From Chloroflexota bacterium (lineage in GTDB: Bacteria > Chloroflexota > Dormibacteria > Aeolococcales > Aeolococcaceae), in NCBI GenBank assembly GCA_028287605.1, contig JAQBPI010000182.1, positions 1-20,523 on the forward strand: 20,523 nucleotides of DNA. Direction: 5' to 3'. This document shows positions 9,733 through 18,366 of this stretch, in pieces. The notes under the pieces were generated by a model that worked only from the letters and a program-made list of their open reading frames with translations, was not told the origin of the DNA and made no database searches. The translations under genes and the position numbers were made by a program. How positions within the stretch are numbered: position 1 is the stretch's first letter; each line of letters begins with the position of its first letter.

Positions 9733-11651
9733 GGGACCGGCACCGGCCAGCGGGTGCGCCCGCCGTTGCCCGCCACGGCGTAGGCGGGCAGGGTGGCGGA
9801 GACCTCGCGGTCGACCGCCACCGTCTCCGCCGGCCAGCGCTCGCAGCCCAGCTCGGCGGCGAGCATGGAGAGGACGCGCAGCTCGGTGGGCACGGTGGTG
9901 GCGGGAGGCAGCGCCTGGCGGATGCGCTGGACGCGGCCCTCCAGGTTGGTCACCGTCCCCGCCTTCTCGACGTGGGTGTGTCCGGGGATCAGCACCGTCG
10001 CCGCCTGGGCGACCGGCCCCGGCTGGGTCTCGATCGCCACCACCAGGTCGGCGGCGTTGAGCGCGCCGGTGAGCAGCACCCCGGCGGCGGCCGCCCAGGG
10101 GTGCGAGCCCATGATCACCAGGGCGCGGACCTGGCCGGCGCCGGTGGCCTCGAGGATCTCGGTGCCGCAGCGTCCCGCCCCCGGCGCGGGCCGGTAGCCG
10201 GGGAGCAGGTTGGGGAGCAGCCCCAGGTCCTTGCAGCCGCGGCCGTTGACCCCGCGGGTGACGGTGAGGCGGCGGACCTCGGTGTTCCCGCCGGCGAGCA
10301 GCTGGGCGACGTGGGCGGCCTGGGGGCGGTCGACCTCGTCGGCGATCACCCCGACCAGCCTGCCGCCGGTGATCCCCCGCAGGGTGGCGCCGTCGACGTC
10401 GACCGGCAGCCGGTGGACGGCGGTGCCGCGCTTGCGCTGCGCCTTGAACAGCCGCAGGGTGAGCACCGGCGCCTGCTGCTCGGGACGGGCGCCGAGCACC
10501 ACCACCGCCGAGCAGTCCTCGATCTCGGCGATGCCGAGGGCGTGCTCCTCCGGGGAGAGCCCGGGGAAGGGGTCGAGCTGGTGGTCGAGGTGGGTGGTGC
10601 CGATGGCCTCGCGGGCGAGGCGCTGCAGCAGCCAGGCCTCCTCGTTGGTGCACTCCACCGAGCCGATCACGCCGATGGCGTTGGCGCCGTGCTGGTCGCG
10701 CACCTCGCGCAGCCGCCGCCCGGCCTCGCGCACCGCGTTCTGGGCGCTGACCTCCTGGTCGCCGCCCTGGGCGCGCACCACCGGCCGCCGCACCCGGTCG
10801 GTGCGGTTCCAGCGCGGGGCGCTGTAGCGGCCGCGGTCGCAGAGCCACATGTCGTCGACCAGCGGGTTGTCGCGCGAGGCGAAGCGCTTCACCTCGTACT
10901 CGCGGCTGTCGATGTTGATGTTGCAGCCGTACGAGCACTCGGGGCAGACGCTGCGCGCGCGCTGCAGGTCCCAGGGGCGGGCGACGAACCGGTACTGGCG
11001 GTGGGTGAGCGCTCCCACCGGGCAGATCTCCGGGAGGTTGCCCTGGAACGCCGACCGCAGCGGCCGGGAGTCGAAGGTGGCCACCGAGGTGTGCACCCCG
11101 CGCTCCTGGAGCACGATCTCCTTCTCGCCGGTGATCTCCTCGTAGTAGCGCGTGCAGCGCCAGCAGAGGATGCACCGCTCCTGGTCGAGCTCGATCTTGT
11201 CCGACAGCGGCACCGCCTTGTCGAAGTGCACCTTGTCGGTGATCGGCATCCGCGAGGTCTCGGGACCGTAGCGAAGGGTGAAGTCCTGCAGGTCGCACTC
11301 GCCGCCGCGGTCGCACACCGGGCAGTCGAGCGGGTGGTTGAGGAGCAGGAACTCCAGCACCCCCTCGCGCGCCTTCGCCACCGGGACGGTCTGGGTCTGG
11401 ACCACCATGCCCTCGCTGACGTAGGTGGCGCACGCCGGCTGCAGCTTGGGCATCTTCTCGACCTGGACCAGGCACATCCGGCAGACCGCGACCGGGTCCA
11501 TCTTGGGATGGGCGCAGTAGATGGGGATGTGGACGCCCACGGCGGCGGCGGCGTCGAGCACCAGCTGGCCCCTGGGCGCCCGGGTCACCCGGCCGTCGAT
11601 GGTGACCTCGACGCGGCCGTCGTCGGGAGCCGGGGTGCTGGCCTCGGTCAC
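9729..11651 (-). CDS. nuoG: NADH-quinone oxidoreductase subunit G (short form with N7 cluster motif)
   Basis: A 640-aa Fe-S subunit of the NADH-oxidising arm. Ligand sets visible in order: C46, C57, C60, C74 (2Fe-2S N1b); H106, C110, C113, C119 (4Fe-4S N5, His-ligated); C160, C163, C166, C210 (N4); and C236, C239, C243, C271 (CxxCxxxCx27C, the extra N7 cluster known from E. coli and Thermus). The remaining molybdopterin-oxidoreductase-like domain is compact and ends with the usual [16 protein letters not shown] block (roughly 565-580). Homologues such as Thermus Nqo3 (about 780 aa) and E. coli NuoG (about 900 aa) are longer. The start is GTG (11651), overlapping the nuoF stop as GTGA. No frameshift is apparent. 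Confidence 0.96.
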   Translation of the reverse strand: MTEASTPAPDDGRVEVTIDGRVTRAPRGQLVLDAAAAVGVHIPIYCAHPKMDPVAVCRMCLVQVEKMPKLQPACATYVSEGMVVQTQTVPVAKAREGVLEFLLLNHPLDCPVCDRGGECDLQDFTLRYGPETSRMPITDKVHFDKAVPLSDKIELDQERCILCWRCTRYYEEITGEKEIVLQERGVHTSVATFDSRPLRSAFQGNLPEICPVGALTHRQYRFVARPWDLQRARSVCPECSYGCNINIDSREYEVKRFASRDNPLVDDMWLCDRGRYSAPRWNRTDRVRRPVVRAQGGDQEVSAQNAVREAGRRLREVRDQHGANAIGVIGSVECTNEEAWLLQRLAREAIGTTHLDHQLDPFPGLSPEEHALGIAEIEDCSAVVVLGARPEQQAPVLTLRLFKAQRKRGTAVHRLPVDVDGATLRGITGGRLVGVIADEVDRPQAAHVAQLLAGGNTEVRRLTVTRGVNGRGCKDLGLLPNLLPGYRPAPGAGRCGTEILEATGAGQVRALVIMGSHPWAAAAGVLLTGALNAADLVVAIETQPGPVAQAATVLIPGHTHVEKAGTVTNLEGRVQRIRQALPPATTVPTELRVLSMLAAELGCERWPAETVAVDREVSATLPAYAVAGNGGRTRWPVPVP

Positions 11652-12949
11652 CGTGCCGCCCCCGCCGGGAGCGGCCGGTGCTCGCGCGCCACCGGGCAGC
11701 CGCCGGCGCCGCAGTGGGCCTCGAACTCGTGCCGGAAGTGCCGGTAGGCGGACATCACGAACCAGGTGGCGGTGTCACCCAGCGGGCAGAAGCACTTGCC
11801 GTCCATGTTCGCGCAGATGTCCTTGAGCGTGTCCAGCTCGTCGAGGGTGGCCACCCCGGCCTCGAGCCGGTGCATCAGCTGCGACTCGAAGTAGGTGCCC
11901 TCACGGCAGGGCGCGCACTTGCCGCAGGACTCGTGGTGGTAGAAGTCGACCAGCCGCATCGACACGTTGACCAGGCAGGTGGTCTCGTCCATGAACATCA
12001 TCGCGCCGGCGCCCAGCGACGAGCCCGCCCTCATCACCGCGTCCATGTCCAGGGGGAGGTCGAGGTGGTCGGGCAGGAGCACCTGCATCGAGCCTCCGCC
12101 GGGCTGGAAGGCCTTGAGCGACCGTCCCCTCCACATCCCGCCGCAGTGCTCCTCGAAGAGCTCGCGGATGGGGCGTCCCAGCTCCATCTCGTAGCAGCCG
12201 GGGCGCTCGATGTGGCCGCTGCAGCACCACACCCGGGTGCCGGTGCTGCGCTCGGTGCCGATCGCCTTGAACCACTCGCCGCCGCGGGAGAGGATGTGGG
12301 GGAGGTTGCTCAGGGTCTCGACGTTGTTGACCACAGTGGGCTTGCCGTAGAGGCCCTTGACCGCGGGGAAGGGAGGCTTGAGCCGGGGCTGGCCGCGGAA
12401 CCCCTCCAGCGAGTCGATGAGCGCCGTCTCCTCGCCGCAGATGTAGGCGCCGGCGCCGCCGTGGACGATCACGTCGCAGCCGAAGTCGGAGCCGAGGATG
12501 CGCTCGCCGATGTACCCGGCGGCGCGCGCCTCCTCGACGCAGCGCTCCAGCAGCAGCCGCTGGTCGTGGTACTCGCCGCGGATGTACAGGAACGCGTGCT
12601 TCACCTGGAGCGCGTAGGCGGCGATGACGATGCCCTCGATCAGCTGGTGAGGGTTCTCGTCGATGAGGTAGCGGTCCTTGAAGCAGCCCGGCTCGGACTC
12701 GTCGGCGTTGATGCACAGGTAGCGGGGGAAGACGTCGCGGGGGAGGAACGACCACTTCGTCCCGGTGGGGAATCCGGCGCCGCCGCGGCCGCGCAGCCCG
12801 CTGATCTTCACCTGCTCGACGATCTCGTCGGGAGTGCGGTCGCGGAGCGCGGCGCGCAGCGCCTGGTAGCCGCCTCTCCGCTCGTACACGGGCAGCGTCT
12901 GCAGGCCCTCGACGCCGATGTCCTTGGTCAGCAGCTTGTATTCGGCCAT
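11648..12949 (-). CDS. nuoF: NADH-quinone oxidoreductase subunit F (FMN, NADH site)
   Basis: A 433-aa flavoprotein subunit where NADH binds and reduces FMN. The glycine-rich block [16 protein letters not shown] (51-66) and [12 protein letters not shown] (82-93) form the NADH/FMN pocket. [15 protein letters not shown] (163-177) is also typical. The 4Fe-4S cluster N3 ligands are C342, C345, C348 and most likely C388 (in KCFCPLGD). The length matches the family. The ATG at 12949 follows the nuoE stop after 15 bases, with no clear Shine-Dalgarno sequence. The stop overlaps the nuoG GTG start. Confidence 0.97.
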   Translation of the reverse strand: MAEYKLLTKDIGVEGLQTLPVYERRGGYQALRAALRDRTPDEIVEQVKISGLRGRGGAGFPTGTKWSFLPRDVFPRYLCINADESEPGCFKDRYLIDENPHQLIEGIVIAAYALQVKHAFLYIRGEYHDQRLLLERCVEEARAAGYIGERILGSDFGCDVIVHGGAGAYICGEETALIDSLEGFRGQPRLKPPFPAVKGLYGKPTVVNNVETLSNLPHILSRGGEWFKAIGTERSTGTRVWCCSGHIERPGCYEMELGRPIRELFEEHCGGMWRGRSLKAFQPGGGSMQVLLPDHLDLPLDMDAVMRAGSSLGAGAMMFMDETTCLVNVSMRLVDFYHHESCGKCAPCREGTYFESQLMHRLEAGVATLDELDTLKDICANMDGKCFCPLGDTATWFVMSAYRHFRHEFEAHCGAGGCPVAREHRPLPAGAAR

Positions 12950-12964
12950 TGCTGGGCGGTGATC

Positions 12965-13549
12965 CTACCCGGCCGCACCGGCCGAGGGCGGGCCCTCGGC
13001 GGTCGGCGGCGGCGGCGTGGTCGAGGCCGGCGGATTGGGCACCCGCGCCGGCGGCCAGTCGCGGTGATCGGCCGGCTGGGCGGCGACCCGCGCCAGGATG
13101 GCGTCGATGCGCTCGGGGGTGAGGTGCTCCTCGAAGTGGTGGTCGACCTGCATCATCGGCGCCCCGCCGCAGCCACCCAGGCACTCGATCGTGCTCTCCC
13201 AGGTGAACATCCCGTCGGCGGTGGTCGTCCCCGAGGGGCAGCCGAGCCGCTGCTCGATGTGGGCGGCGGTCTCGTCGGCGCCGCGGAGAGCGCAGGCGGC
13301 GTTGACGCACACCAGGATGTGGTGCCGGCCGGGCGGGCGCTTGAAATACATGGAGTAGAAGGTCGCCACCGCCTGCACCTCGCTGGGGGCGAGCCCGAGC
13401 AGCTCGGCGACCTCGGCCATCGCCTCCGGCGGCAGCCATCCGAGCTCGTGCTGCACCGCCCACAGCGACGGCATGATCGCCGAGCGCGGGTGCGGATAGC
13501 GGCGACGGGTGTGCTCGATCTCCGCCCGTGTCCGGGCCGCGAGCATCAC
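12965..13549 (-). CDS. nuoE: NADH-quinone oxidoreductase subunit E (2Fe-2S, thioredoxin-like)
   Basis: A 194-aa subunit that holds the off-pathway 2Fe-2S cluster N1a beside NuoF. Ligands C81, C86, C123 and C127 follow the family pattern (CVNAAC and CLGGC). The N-terminal helical part and the VATFYSMYF block (61-69) are typical. Residues after about 160 form a proline-rich tail that other NuoE proteins often lack. The start is either GTG at 13549, which overlaps the nuoD stop as GTGA, or the ATG immediately after it (13546); the difference is one residue. Confidence 0.96.
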   Translation of the reverse strand: MMLAARTRAEIEHTRRRYPHPRSAIMPSLWAVQHELGWLPPEAMAEVAELLGLAPSEVQAVATFYSMYFKRPPGRHHILVCVNAACALRGADETAAHIEQRLGCPSGTTTADGMFTWESTIECLGGCGGAPMMQVDHHFEEHLTPERIDAILARVAAQPADHRDWPPARVPNPPASTTPPPPTAEGPPSAGAAG

Positions 13550-14832
13550 CGGTCGACGTCTCCCAGGACGATGTCGATGGAGCCGATCACCGCCACCACG
13601 TCGGCGATGAGCTCGCCCTTGACCATGTAGGGCAGGGCGTGCAGGTTGCTGAACGACGGAGCACGCACCTTGACGCGATACGGACGGTTACTGCCGTCGC
13701 TGACCATGTAGAAGCCGAGCTCGCCGCGCGGCGACTCCACCGCCTGGTAGACCTGCCCCCGGGGCACGGAGAAGCCCTCGGTGACCAGCTTGAAGTGGTG
13801 GATCAGCGACTCCATGCTGGTGTTGATCTCGTTGCGCGGCGGCGGCGCCACCTTGCGGTCGAGGGTGTTCACCGGCCCCGACGGGAGGTTGTCGAGCGCC
13901 TGCTCGATGATCCTCAGCGACTCGCGCATCTCCCGCATCCGCACCAGGTAGCGGTCGTAGACGTCGCCGTTCACGCCGATCGGCACGTCGAACTCGAAGT
14001 GGTCGTAGGAGCTGTAGGGCTGCGCCTTGCGCAGGTCGTAGGCGACGCCGCTGCCGCGCAGGCAGGGGCCTGACATGCCGTAGGCGAGCGCGTCCTCGGC
14101 GCTGATCGTGCCCAGGCCGATGGTGCGCTCCCGCCAGATCGGGTTCTTGGTGATCAGCAGCTCGTACTCGTCGATCGCCTTGGGAAAGGTGTGCACCACC
14201 GTGCGCACCATGGCCTCGAACTCGTCGGGCACGTCGGCCATGAGGCCGCCGACGCGGATGAACGAGGTGTGCATGCGCACCCCGCTCACCAGCTCGTTGA
14301 TGTCCATGATGGTCTCGCGCTCGCGCCAGGCGTAGAGGAACGGCGTGGTCGCGCCCATGTCGAGGGCGTGGGTGCCGAACCAGATCAGGTGGCTGCCGAG
14401 GCGCGCGAGCTCGCACATGATCACCCGCAGGTACTGGCCCCGCGGCGGCACCTCGACCCCCAGCAGCTTCTCGGCGGCGAGCGAGAAGCCGAGGTTGTTG
14501 ATCAGCGGCGCCAGGTAGTCCATGCGGTCGCTGTAGGGGATGCACTGCTGGTACGTGTGGCGCTCGAAGTCCTTCTCGAAGCCGGTGTGGAGGAAGCCGA
14601 TGTCGGGGCGGCAGGCCCGCACCACCTCGCCGTCGAGGTCGAGGACCAGGCGGAGCACCCCGTGGGTCGAGGGATGCTGCGGACCCATGTTCAGCTCCAT
14701 GGTGTCCTCGCCGATCTCCGTGAGCTCGACGTTGTCGAGGTCGGGAGGAACCCCCAGCCGGCGACGCCCCTCGGCGAAGGTGTCCTCGCCGCCGGGGAGC
14801 CCGGGCTGCTGCGGAGGGAGGATCGCTGCCAT
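13546..14832 (-). CDS. nuoD: NADH-quinone oxidoreductase subunit D (49-kDa type)
   Basis: A 428-aa subunit that forms the quinone-binding site with NuoB. It derives from the large subunit of NiFe hydrogenases but lacks the nickel ligands. The quinone-contact residues are visible: H53 in GPQHPSTHG (50-58) and Y94 in ERHTYQQCIPYSDRMDYL, matching His38 and Tyr87 of Thermus Nqo4. The C-terminus IGSIDIVLGDVDR is the standard family ending. It is separate from nuoC, unlike the fused nuoCD of E. coli. The ATG directly abuts the nuoC TAG stop (TAGATG). Confidence 0.97.
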   Translation of the reverse strand: MAAILPPQQPGLPGGEDTFAEGRRRLGVPPDLDNVELTEIGEDTMELNMGPQHPSTHGVLRLVLDLDGEVVRACRPDIGFLHTGFEKDFERHTYQQCIPYSDRMDYLAPLINNLGFSLAAEKLLGVEVPPRGQYLRVIMCELARLGSHLIWFGTHALDMGATTPFLYAWRERETIMDINELVSGVRMHTSFIRVGGLMADVPDEFEAMVRTVVHTFPKAIDEYELLITKNPIWRERTIGLGTISAEDALAYGMSGPCLRGSGVAYDLRKAQPYSSYDHFEFDVPIGVNGDVYDRYLVRMREMRESLRIIEQALDNLPSGPVNTLDRKVAPPPRNEINTSMESLIHHFKLVTEGFSVPRGQVYQAVESPRGELGFYMVSDGSNRPYRVKVRAPSFSNLHALPYMVKGELIADVVAVIGSIDIVLGDVDR

Positions 14833-15417
14833 CTACCGCGAGGTCCCCGGCATGCCCGGCGGCCGCTCCGCCGCGGGCAGGGCCCACTCGATGTTGTGGG
14901 TGAAGGCGACGGGCTCGCCGAAGGAGACGTAGTCCCTGCGAAGCGGATGCCCCTCCCAGTCGTCCGGCATGAGGATGCGCCGCAGGTCGTGGTGACCCTC
15001 GAAGACGATGCCGAGCAGGTCGTAGCACTCGCGCTCGTGCCAGTCCATGCCACAGAACTCGCCCTCGAGCGTGGGCACGGTGGGGTCGTCCTCGGGTACC
15101 TGCACCACCAGGCGGCAGACGTCGTTGTGCTGCAGCGAGCGCAGCTGGTAGACGACGTCGTAGCGGGGCGCGCCCGGCTCGCGGTCGGGCCAGTCGACGG
15201 CGGTCACGTAGACCGGCATCGTGTACATGCCCTCGGGGTCGTCGCGGAGCAGCGCGCAGGCGTCGACCAGGCGGTCGCGGCGGATCACCACCGTCTCCTC
15301 CCCGCACCCCTCGTCGCGGCGGACGACCGCCTCGGGGAGTCGGGCGGCGAGCAGCCGGGCGGCACGGGCGCCGGCAGGCGGACGGGCCGCCGCGGCGGAG
15401 TCGGGGCTGGTGGTCAG
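14833..15417 (-). CDS. nuoC: NADH-quinone oxidoreductase subunit C, with uncertain (CTG?) start
   Basis: The 30-kDa-type subunit of the complex I peripheral arm. The signature MDWHERECYDLLGIVFEGH and the following LRRILMPDDWEGHPLRRDY are clear. NuoC-like sequence continues upstream of the first normal start codon (GTG, 15291, 152 aa): ARLLAARLPEAVVRRDEG is the usual first helix and strand. Reading back from 15291 to the nuoB stop in this frame, I find no ATG, GTG or TTG. The likeliest start is CTG at 15417, giving 194 aa and an N-terminus LTTSPDSAAA, six bases after the nuoB TAG. No good Shine-Dalgarno sequence precedes it. Alternatives are readthrough of the nuoB stop, which is in the same frame, or the GTG at 15291 with a truncated fold. 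Identity is firm; the start is not. Confidence 0.9.
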   Translation of the reverse strand: MTTSPDSAAAARPPAGARAARLLAARLPEAVVRRDEGCGEETVVIRRDRLVDACALLRDDPEGMYTMPVYVTAVDWPDREPGAPRYDVVYQLRSLQHNDVCRLVVQVPEDDPTVPTLEGEFCGMDWHERECYDLLGIVFEGHHDLRRILMPDDWEGHPLRRDYVSFGEPVAFTHNIEWALPAAERPPGMPGTSR

Positions 15418-15423
15418 GGTGGT

Positions 15424-15996
15424 CTACCCGCGCAGTGACGCCGGCTCGGCGGCGATCTTCTTCTGGAGCTTCACCACGGCGTCGAGCAGCCCCTCGGGCC
15501 GGGGCGGGCAGCCGGGCAGGTAGATGTCCACCGGGACCACCTTGTCGACGCCCTGCACGATCGCGTAGTTGTTGAACATGCCGCCGCAGGACGCGCACGC
15601 GCCCATGCTGATGACCCACTTGGGCTCGGGCATCTGGTCGTAGATCTGCCGGAGCACCGGGGCCATCTTCTGGGAGACGCGGCCGGCGACGATCATCAGG
15701 TCGGCCTGCCGCGGCGAGGCACGGAAGACCTCGGCGCCGAAGCGCGACATGTCGTAGCGGCTGTTGCCCACCGCCATCATCTCGATGGCACAGCAGGCGA
15801 GCCCGAAGAGCGCCGGCCACAGCGAGCTGTAGCGTCCCCACGCGATCACCTTGCCGACGGTGGTGGTGATGACCCCGGTCTGCGCCGCGGTGCGCTCGCG
15901 CTCGCCGGTGCGGGGAAGGGGGATCGCCGGCGAGTCGGACTGTGCCAGGTGCATTCCCGGCAGTGGCAGCGAGGGTCGCGGCTCGGTCAGTCCCAT
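15424..15996 (-). CDS. nuoB: NADH-quinone oxidoreductase subunit B (4Fe-4S cluster N2)
   Basis: A 190-aa subunit holding N2, the last cluster before quinone. Ligands are the tandem C68-C69 ([10 protein letters not shown]), C134 ([10 protein letters not shown]) and C163 ([10 protein letters not shown]), with the same spacing as E. coli C63/C64/C129/C158. Residues 1-40 form a variable N-terminal extension. The ATG at 15996 is preferred because AAAGGGG lies seven bases before it; it overlaps the nuoA end by 10 bases. A second ATG at 15954 would also leave a full domain but has a weaker ribosome site. The gene ends in TAG, in the same frame as nuoC. Confidence 0.96.
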   Translation of the reverse strand: MGLTEPRPSLPLPGMHLAQSDSPAIPLPRTGERERTAAQTGVITTTVGKVIAWGRYSSLWPALFGLACCAIEMMAVGNSRYDMSRFGAEVFRASPRQADLMIVAGRVSQKMAPVLRQIYDQMPEPKWVISMGACASCGGMFNNYAIVQGVDKVVPVDIYLPGCPPRPEGLLDAVVKLQKKIAAEPASLRG

Positions 15997-16343
15997 TGCA
16001 ACGCCCCTTTGCGCCAGACGTAGGCCAGCGCCACCAGCAGGGTGAGGATGAAGATGCCGATCTCCACCAGTCCGAAGATCTTCAGGTCGCGGACGACCGT
16101 GGCCCAGGGGAACAGGAACACCGACTCCACGTCGAAGATGATGAAGAGCATGGCGGTGACGTAGAAGCTGACCGAGAAGCGCCGGCGCGCGGACTCGACG
16201 GGCATGATCCCGCACTCGTAGGGCAGCTCCTTCTCCGGCGACGGCTTGCGCGGACCGACGACGGAGTTGAGCAGCTGGACGCCCCCGCCGAAGGCGACGC
16301 AGAGCGCCAGGAACACGAGGATCGGCGCGTAATCGGACAGCAT
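15987..16343 (-). CDS. nuoA: NADH-quinone oxidoreductase subunit A
   Basis: A 118-aa, three-helix membrane subunit at the junction of the two arms of complex I, and the first gene of the nuo operon. The family block [19 protein letters not shown] (part of 38-56), with the conserved YECG cysteine loop, and [21 protein letters not shown] are present. The length is usual. The ATG at 16343 has only a distant AGGA (10 bases) but a -10-like TAGGAT nine bases before it, so the transcript may be leaderless or nearly so. The divergent dehydrogenase starts 91 bases away. Confidence 0.97.
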   Translation of the reverse strand: MLSDYAPILVFLALCVAFGGGVQLLNSVVGPRKPSPEKELPYECGIMPVESARRRFSVSFYVTAMLFIIFDVESVFLFPWATVVRDLKIFGLVEIGIFILTLLVALAYVWRKGALQWD

Positions 16344-16352
16344 GCGTCGTGC

Positions 16353-16358
16353 ATCCTA
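16353..16358 (-). promoter_or_regulatory. Possible -10 element of the nuo operon promoter
   Basis: On the minus strand TAGGAT (TANNNT type) ends nine bases before the nuoA ATG. That spacing would put the transcript start two or three bases before the ATG. No convincing -35 hexamer was found at 16-18 bases upstream. The 91-base gap between nuoA and the divergent gene is the only sizeable intergenic space before the operon, so a promoter must lie here or be read from further right; the exact hexamer is inferred. Confidence 0.35.
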
Positions 16359-16434
16359 CCAAAGGGTCCCGCCGCGGCCGCCGGGCCGGCGAGAGGCCGA
16401 GAAACTGCGCAAACGCACCAGCAGAGGACCCGCC

Positions 16435-17223
16435 ATGCAGCCCGTTCCCGCCACCGTCCCCGCCCTGGTCACGGGCGCCTCCAGCGGCCTCGGCGAGAGC
16501 TTCGCGCGGCACCTCGCGGGGCGCGGTCACGAGCTCGTCCTGGTGGCCCGCCGCGTCGACCGGCTGGAGCGCCTCGCCACCGAGCTGCGCGCCGTCTCCG
16601 AGGCCCCGGTGGAGGTGCTGGGCGCCGACCTGGAGACCGCCGGGGGCCGGGGCCTGGTGACCGCCCGGCTCGGCGCCGGCGGCCCCTGGCTGCTGGTGAA
16701 CAGCGCGGGTTTCGGCAGCCGCGGCCGCTTCGTCGAGCAGGACCCGGCCCGCGAGGCCGCGGAGATCACCGTCAACGCGCTGGCGGTGCACCAGCTGATG
16801 CGCGCCGCCCTCCCCGGCTGCCTGGAGGCGCGCGGCGGCGGGGTGATCAACGTGGCCAGCACCGCCGCCTTCCAGCCCCTCCCCCACTTCGCCACCTACG
16901 CAGCCACCAAGGCGTTCGTCCTCCACCTCACCGAGGCGGTCGCCGCCGAGCTGCCGGGCAGCGGGGTGCGGGTGATGGCGCTCTGCCCCGGCCCCACCCG
17001 CACCGAGTTCGGCGACGTCGCCGGGGTGACCGGCGAGTTCGAGCGCATCGGGCCGCTCTTCATGACCGCCGACAGGGTGGTGAGCGCCGCGCTGAGGTCC
17101 TTCGACCACGGCGACGTCATCTGCGTGCCGGGCGCCGTGAACCTCGCCGGCGCCACCGGCGTGCGCCTCCTCCCCCGCTTCGCGGTGCGCCGCCTGCTCG
17201 AGCCGGTGTTCCGGAGGCGGTGA
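16435..17223 (+). CDS. Short-chain dehydrogenase/reductase (classical SDR)
   Basis: A 262-aa cytosolic NAD(P)-dependent oxidoreductase. The cofactor motif TGASSGLG lies at 13-20, with R39/R40 after the second strand suggesting NADP preference. NSAG (89-92) replaces the common NNAG. The catalytic residues are N114, S142, Y155 and K159. The block CPGPTRTEF (about 184-192) is typical of the DltE/YqjQ-like branch of SDRs. The ATG at 16435 is preferred because AGAGGA (16423-16428) lies six bases before it; an earlier start would overlap nuoA and add sequence without family similarity. It diverges from nuoA and has no visible functional link to it. Substrate unknown. Confidence 0.9.
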   Translation: MQPVPATVPALVTGASSGLGESFARHLAGRGHELVLVARRVDRLERLATELRAVSEAPVEVLGADLETAGGRGLVTARLGAGGPWLLVNSAGFGSRGRFVEQDPAREAAEITVNALAVHQLMRAALPGCLEARGGGVINVASTAAFQPLPHFATYAATKAFVLHLTEAVAAELPGSGVRVMALCPGPTRTEFGDVAGVTGEFERIGPLFMTADRVVSAALRSFDHGDVICVPGAVNLAGATGVRLLPRFAVRRLLEPVFRRR

Positions 17224-17230
17224 ACGCGGG

Positions 17231-17298
17231 TCGGCTGATCTGGGGACGGGGCCTGGCTCGGCCGATCTGCCGCGCGGGGGGGATGCTCGGCCGACCTA
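17231..17298. repeat. Three imperfect 12-bp direct repeats in a convergent gap
   Basis: TCGGCTGATCTG (17231-17242), TCGGCCGATCTG (17258-17269) and TCGGCCGACCTA (17287-17298) are spaced 27 and 29 bases apart. They fill the gap between the SDR stop and the DUF3048 stop, and the third includes that stop codon. TCGGCCGA is itself palindromic, and GGTCGGC at 17229-17235 can pair with GCCGACC at 17290-17296. They could be a weak terminator structure or a protein site; there is no T-run. Confidence 0.5.
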
Positions 17299-18315
17299 CC
17301 GCACCACCGCGGGCGAGCCCGTCGGCACCAGCTCGACCGCCGCCTCGCCGGGGGCGATGGGGGCCGGGGTGCCGTCGGGCAGCAGCAGGCGGGGTGGCCC
17401 CTTGGCGTCCTGCTGCCAGGTCGCGGTGTAGGCGATGCCGCCGGTGAACACCTGGGCCGGGCCGCTGCCGGTCAGGGTGTGGTCCAGGCCCATCACCCCG
17501 TTGACGTCGACCACCTCCGGGGCCGGCTTCACCGGCACCTGCAGCACGATCACCGTCGGCAGGGTCAGCGGCCGCAAGGTGGCGCCGTCGAGCAGCGGGC
17601 CGGTCCGCGGCTCGGTGCGCACGAAGCCCTCCGCGGTCCAGGTGAAGACGGGCTGCTCGAAGGGCGAGATCGGCACCGCGAGCGAGTGCACCGGCGTGCC
17701 CGGCGGCGGCGGCACTCCCGGCGCCAGCCGCGGCCACAGCACGTAGGCCGCCGGCGGGTCGCCCACCCGCCCGAGCAGGTCGGCGATGTGGCTGCCGTCG
17801 GTGTAGAGGTTGTGGGGCGGGTAGCGGCTGCGGATGCGGAAGAGGTCGCCGGAGGAGGTGTCCTCGTCGTAGTGGCGCATCCCGGACTGCTGCAGCCGGC
17901 CCTCGATGTAGTTCGAGGCGCCCGAGTACATGAGCACGGCGTCGTAGAGGCTGCACAGCGTCACCGTGGCGATGCGGGCGCTGCGCACCGGCCCCACCTG
18001 CCCGGCGGGAGGCTTGAAGTAGAGGGCGCTGAACCGCGAGATGCCGCCCTCGGCGCTGTACTCGTAGAGCACCGCCGCCTCGGCGAGACCGCGCTGCGGC
18101 CGCGCGTCCGGCGAGTTCTCGACCTGGACGATCACCGGGTCGCGGAGCGCGTCGGGGCGGGGAGTGGGCGACGGCGTCGCCGTGGGCGCCGGGGACCCGG
18201 CCGGGATCCGGGCCGCGGGAGCCGGCCCCTGGGTTCCGCACGCGGAGAGCCAGAGGACGGCGAGCACGGCGACGAGACCATGCCTGCGGGACGCGGACCG
18301 GACCGGTCTCACCAC
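17296..18315 (-). CDS. DUF3048 (YerB-like) domain lipoprotein
   Basis: A 339-aa predicted lipoprotein. From the GTG at 18315 the N-terminus is arginine-rich, then a hydrophobic core ends in the lipobox LSAC-G (cysteine about residue 26), giving a membrane-anchored extracytoplasmic protein. A Pro/Thr/Ser-rich linker follows (PAPTATPSPTPRPDA). The body matches DUF3048: VIVQVENSPDARPQRGLAEA, VGPVRSARI, LYTDGSHIAD and VNGVMGLDHTLTGSGPAQVF. The biochemical role of the family is unclear. An earlier in-frame GTG (18372) would add 19 residues before the signal peptide and leave only two bases to the divergent gene, so I prefer 18315; a -10-like CACAAT lies eight bases before it. Downstream it converges with the SDR gene. 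Confidence 0.85.
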   Translation of the reverse strand: MVRPVRSASRRHGLVAVLAVLWLSACGTQGPAPAARIPAGSPAPTATPSPTPRPDALRDPVIVQVENSPDARPQRGLAEAAVLYEYSAEGGISRFSALYFKPPAGQVGPVRSARIATVTLCSLYDAVLMYSGASNYIEGRLQQSGMRHYDEDTSSGDLFRIRSRYPPHNLYTDGSHIADLLGRVGDPPAAYVLWPRLAPGVPPPPGTPVHSLAVPISPFEQPVFTWTAEGFVRTEPRTGPLLDGATLRPLTLPTVIVLQVPVKPAPEVVDVNGVMGLDHTLTGSGPAQVFTGGIAYTATWQQDAKGPPRLLLPDGTPAPIAPGEAAVELVPTGSPAVVR

Positions 18316-18323
18316 GGCGGGGC

Positions 18324-18329
18324 ATTGTG
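18324..18329 (-). promoter_or_regulatory. Possible -10 element for the DUF3048 lipoprotein gene
   Basis: Minus-strand CACAAT lies exactly eight bases before the GTG at 18315, and there is no ribosome-binding sequence in between. The spacing equals that seen for the divergent DUF6457 gene, consistent with leaderless transcription. It differs from TANNNT at the first base, so it is tentative. Confidence 0.28.
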
Positions 18330-18360
18330 GCGGATCCGGCGGTGCCCCGCAGGCCCCGAC

Positions 18361-18366
18361 TATGCT
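18361..18366 (+). promoter_or_regulatory. Possible -10 element for the DUF6457 gene, leaderless
   Basis: TATGCT is followed by eight bases and then the GTG start at 18375. A transcript would begin about two bases before the start codon, and no Shine-Dalgarno sequence is present. No clear -35 hexamer is seen at the normal distance (TTGTGG at 18325 is too far). Confidence 0.4.

Noticed and set aside
8695..11475. A 926-codon minus-strand frame that could be read as a NuoG-NuoH type fusion
   Set aside because: Only the part from 9732 down is NuoH. The upstream part is nuoG read in the wrong frame (R/A/P/G-rich), and the nuoG stop overlaps a good nuoH ATG.
16342..16434. A longer N-terminus for the second SDR starting at 16342
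   Set aside because: The extra 31 residues are arginine- and proline-rich without SDR similarity and overlap nuoA; the ATG at 16435 has a clear AGAGGA ribosome site.
15997..17109. A long upstream extension of nuoB on the minus strand
   Set aside because: It runs through nuoA in another frame and is antisense to the SDR gene; a ribosome site and the family alignment favour the ATG at 15996.
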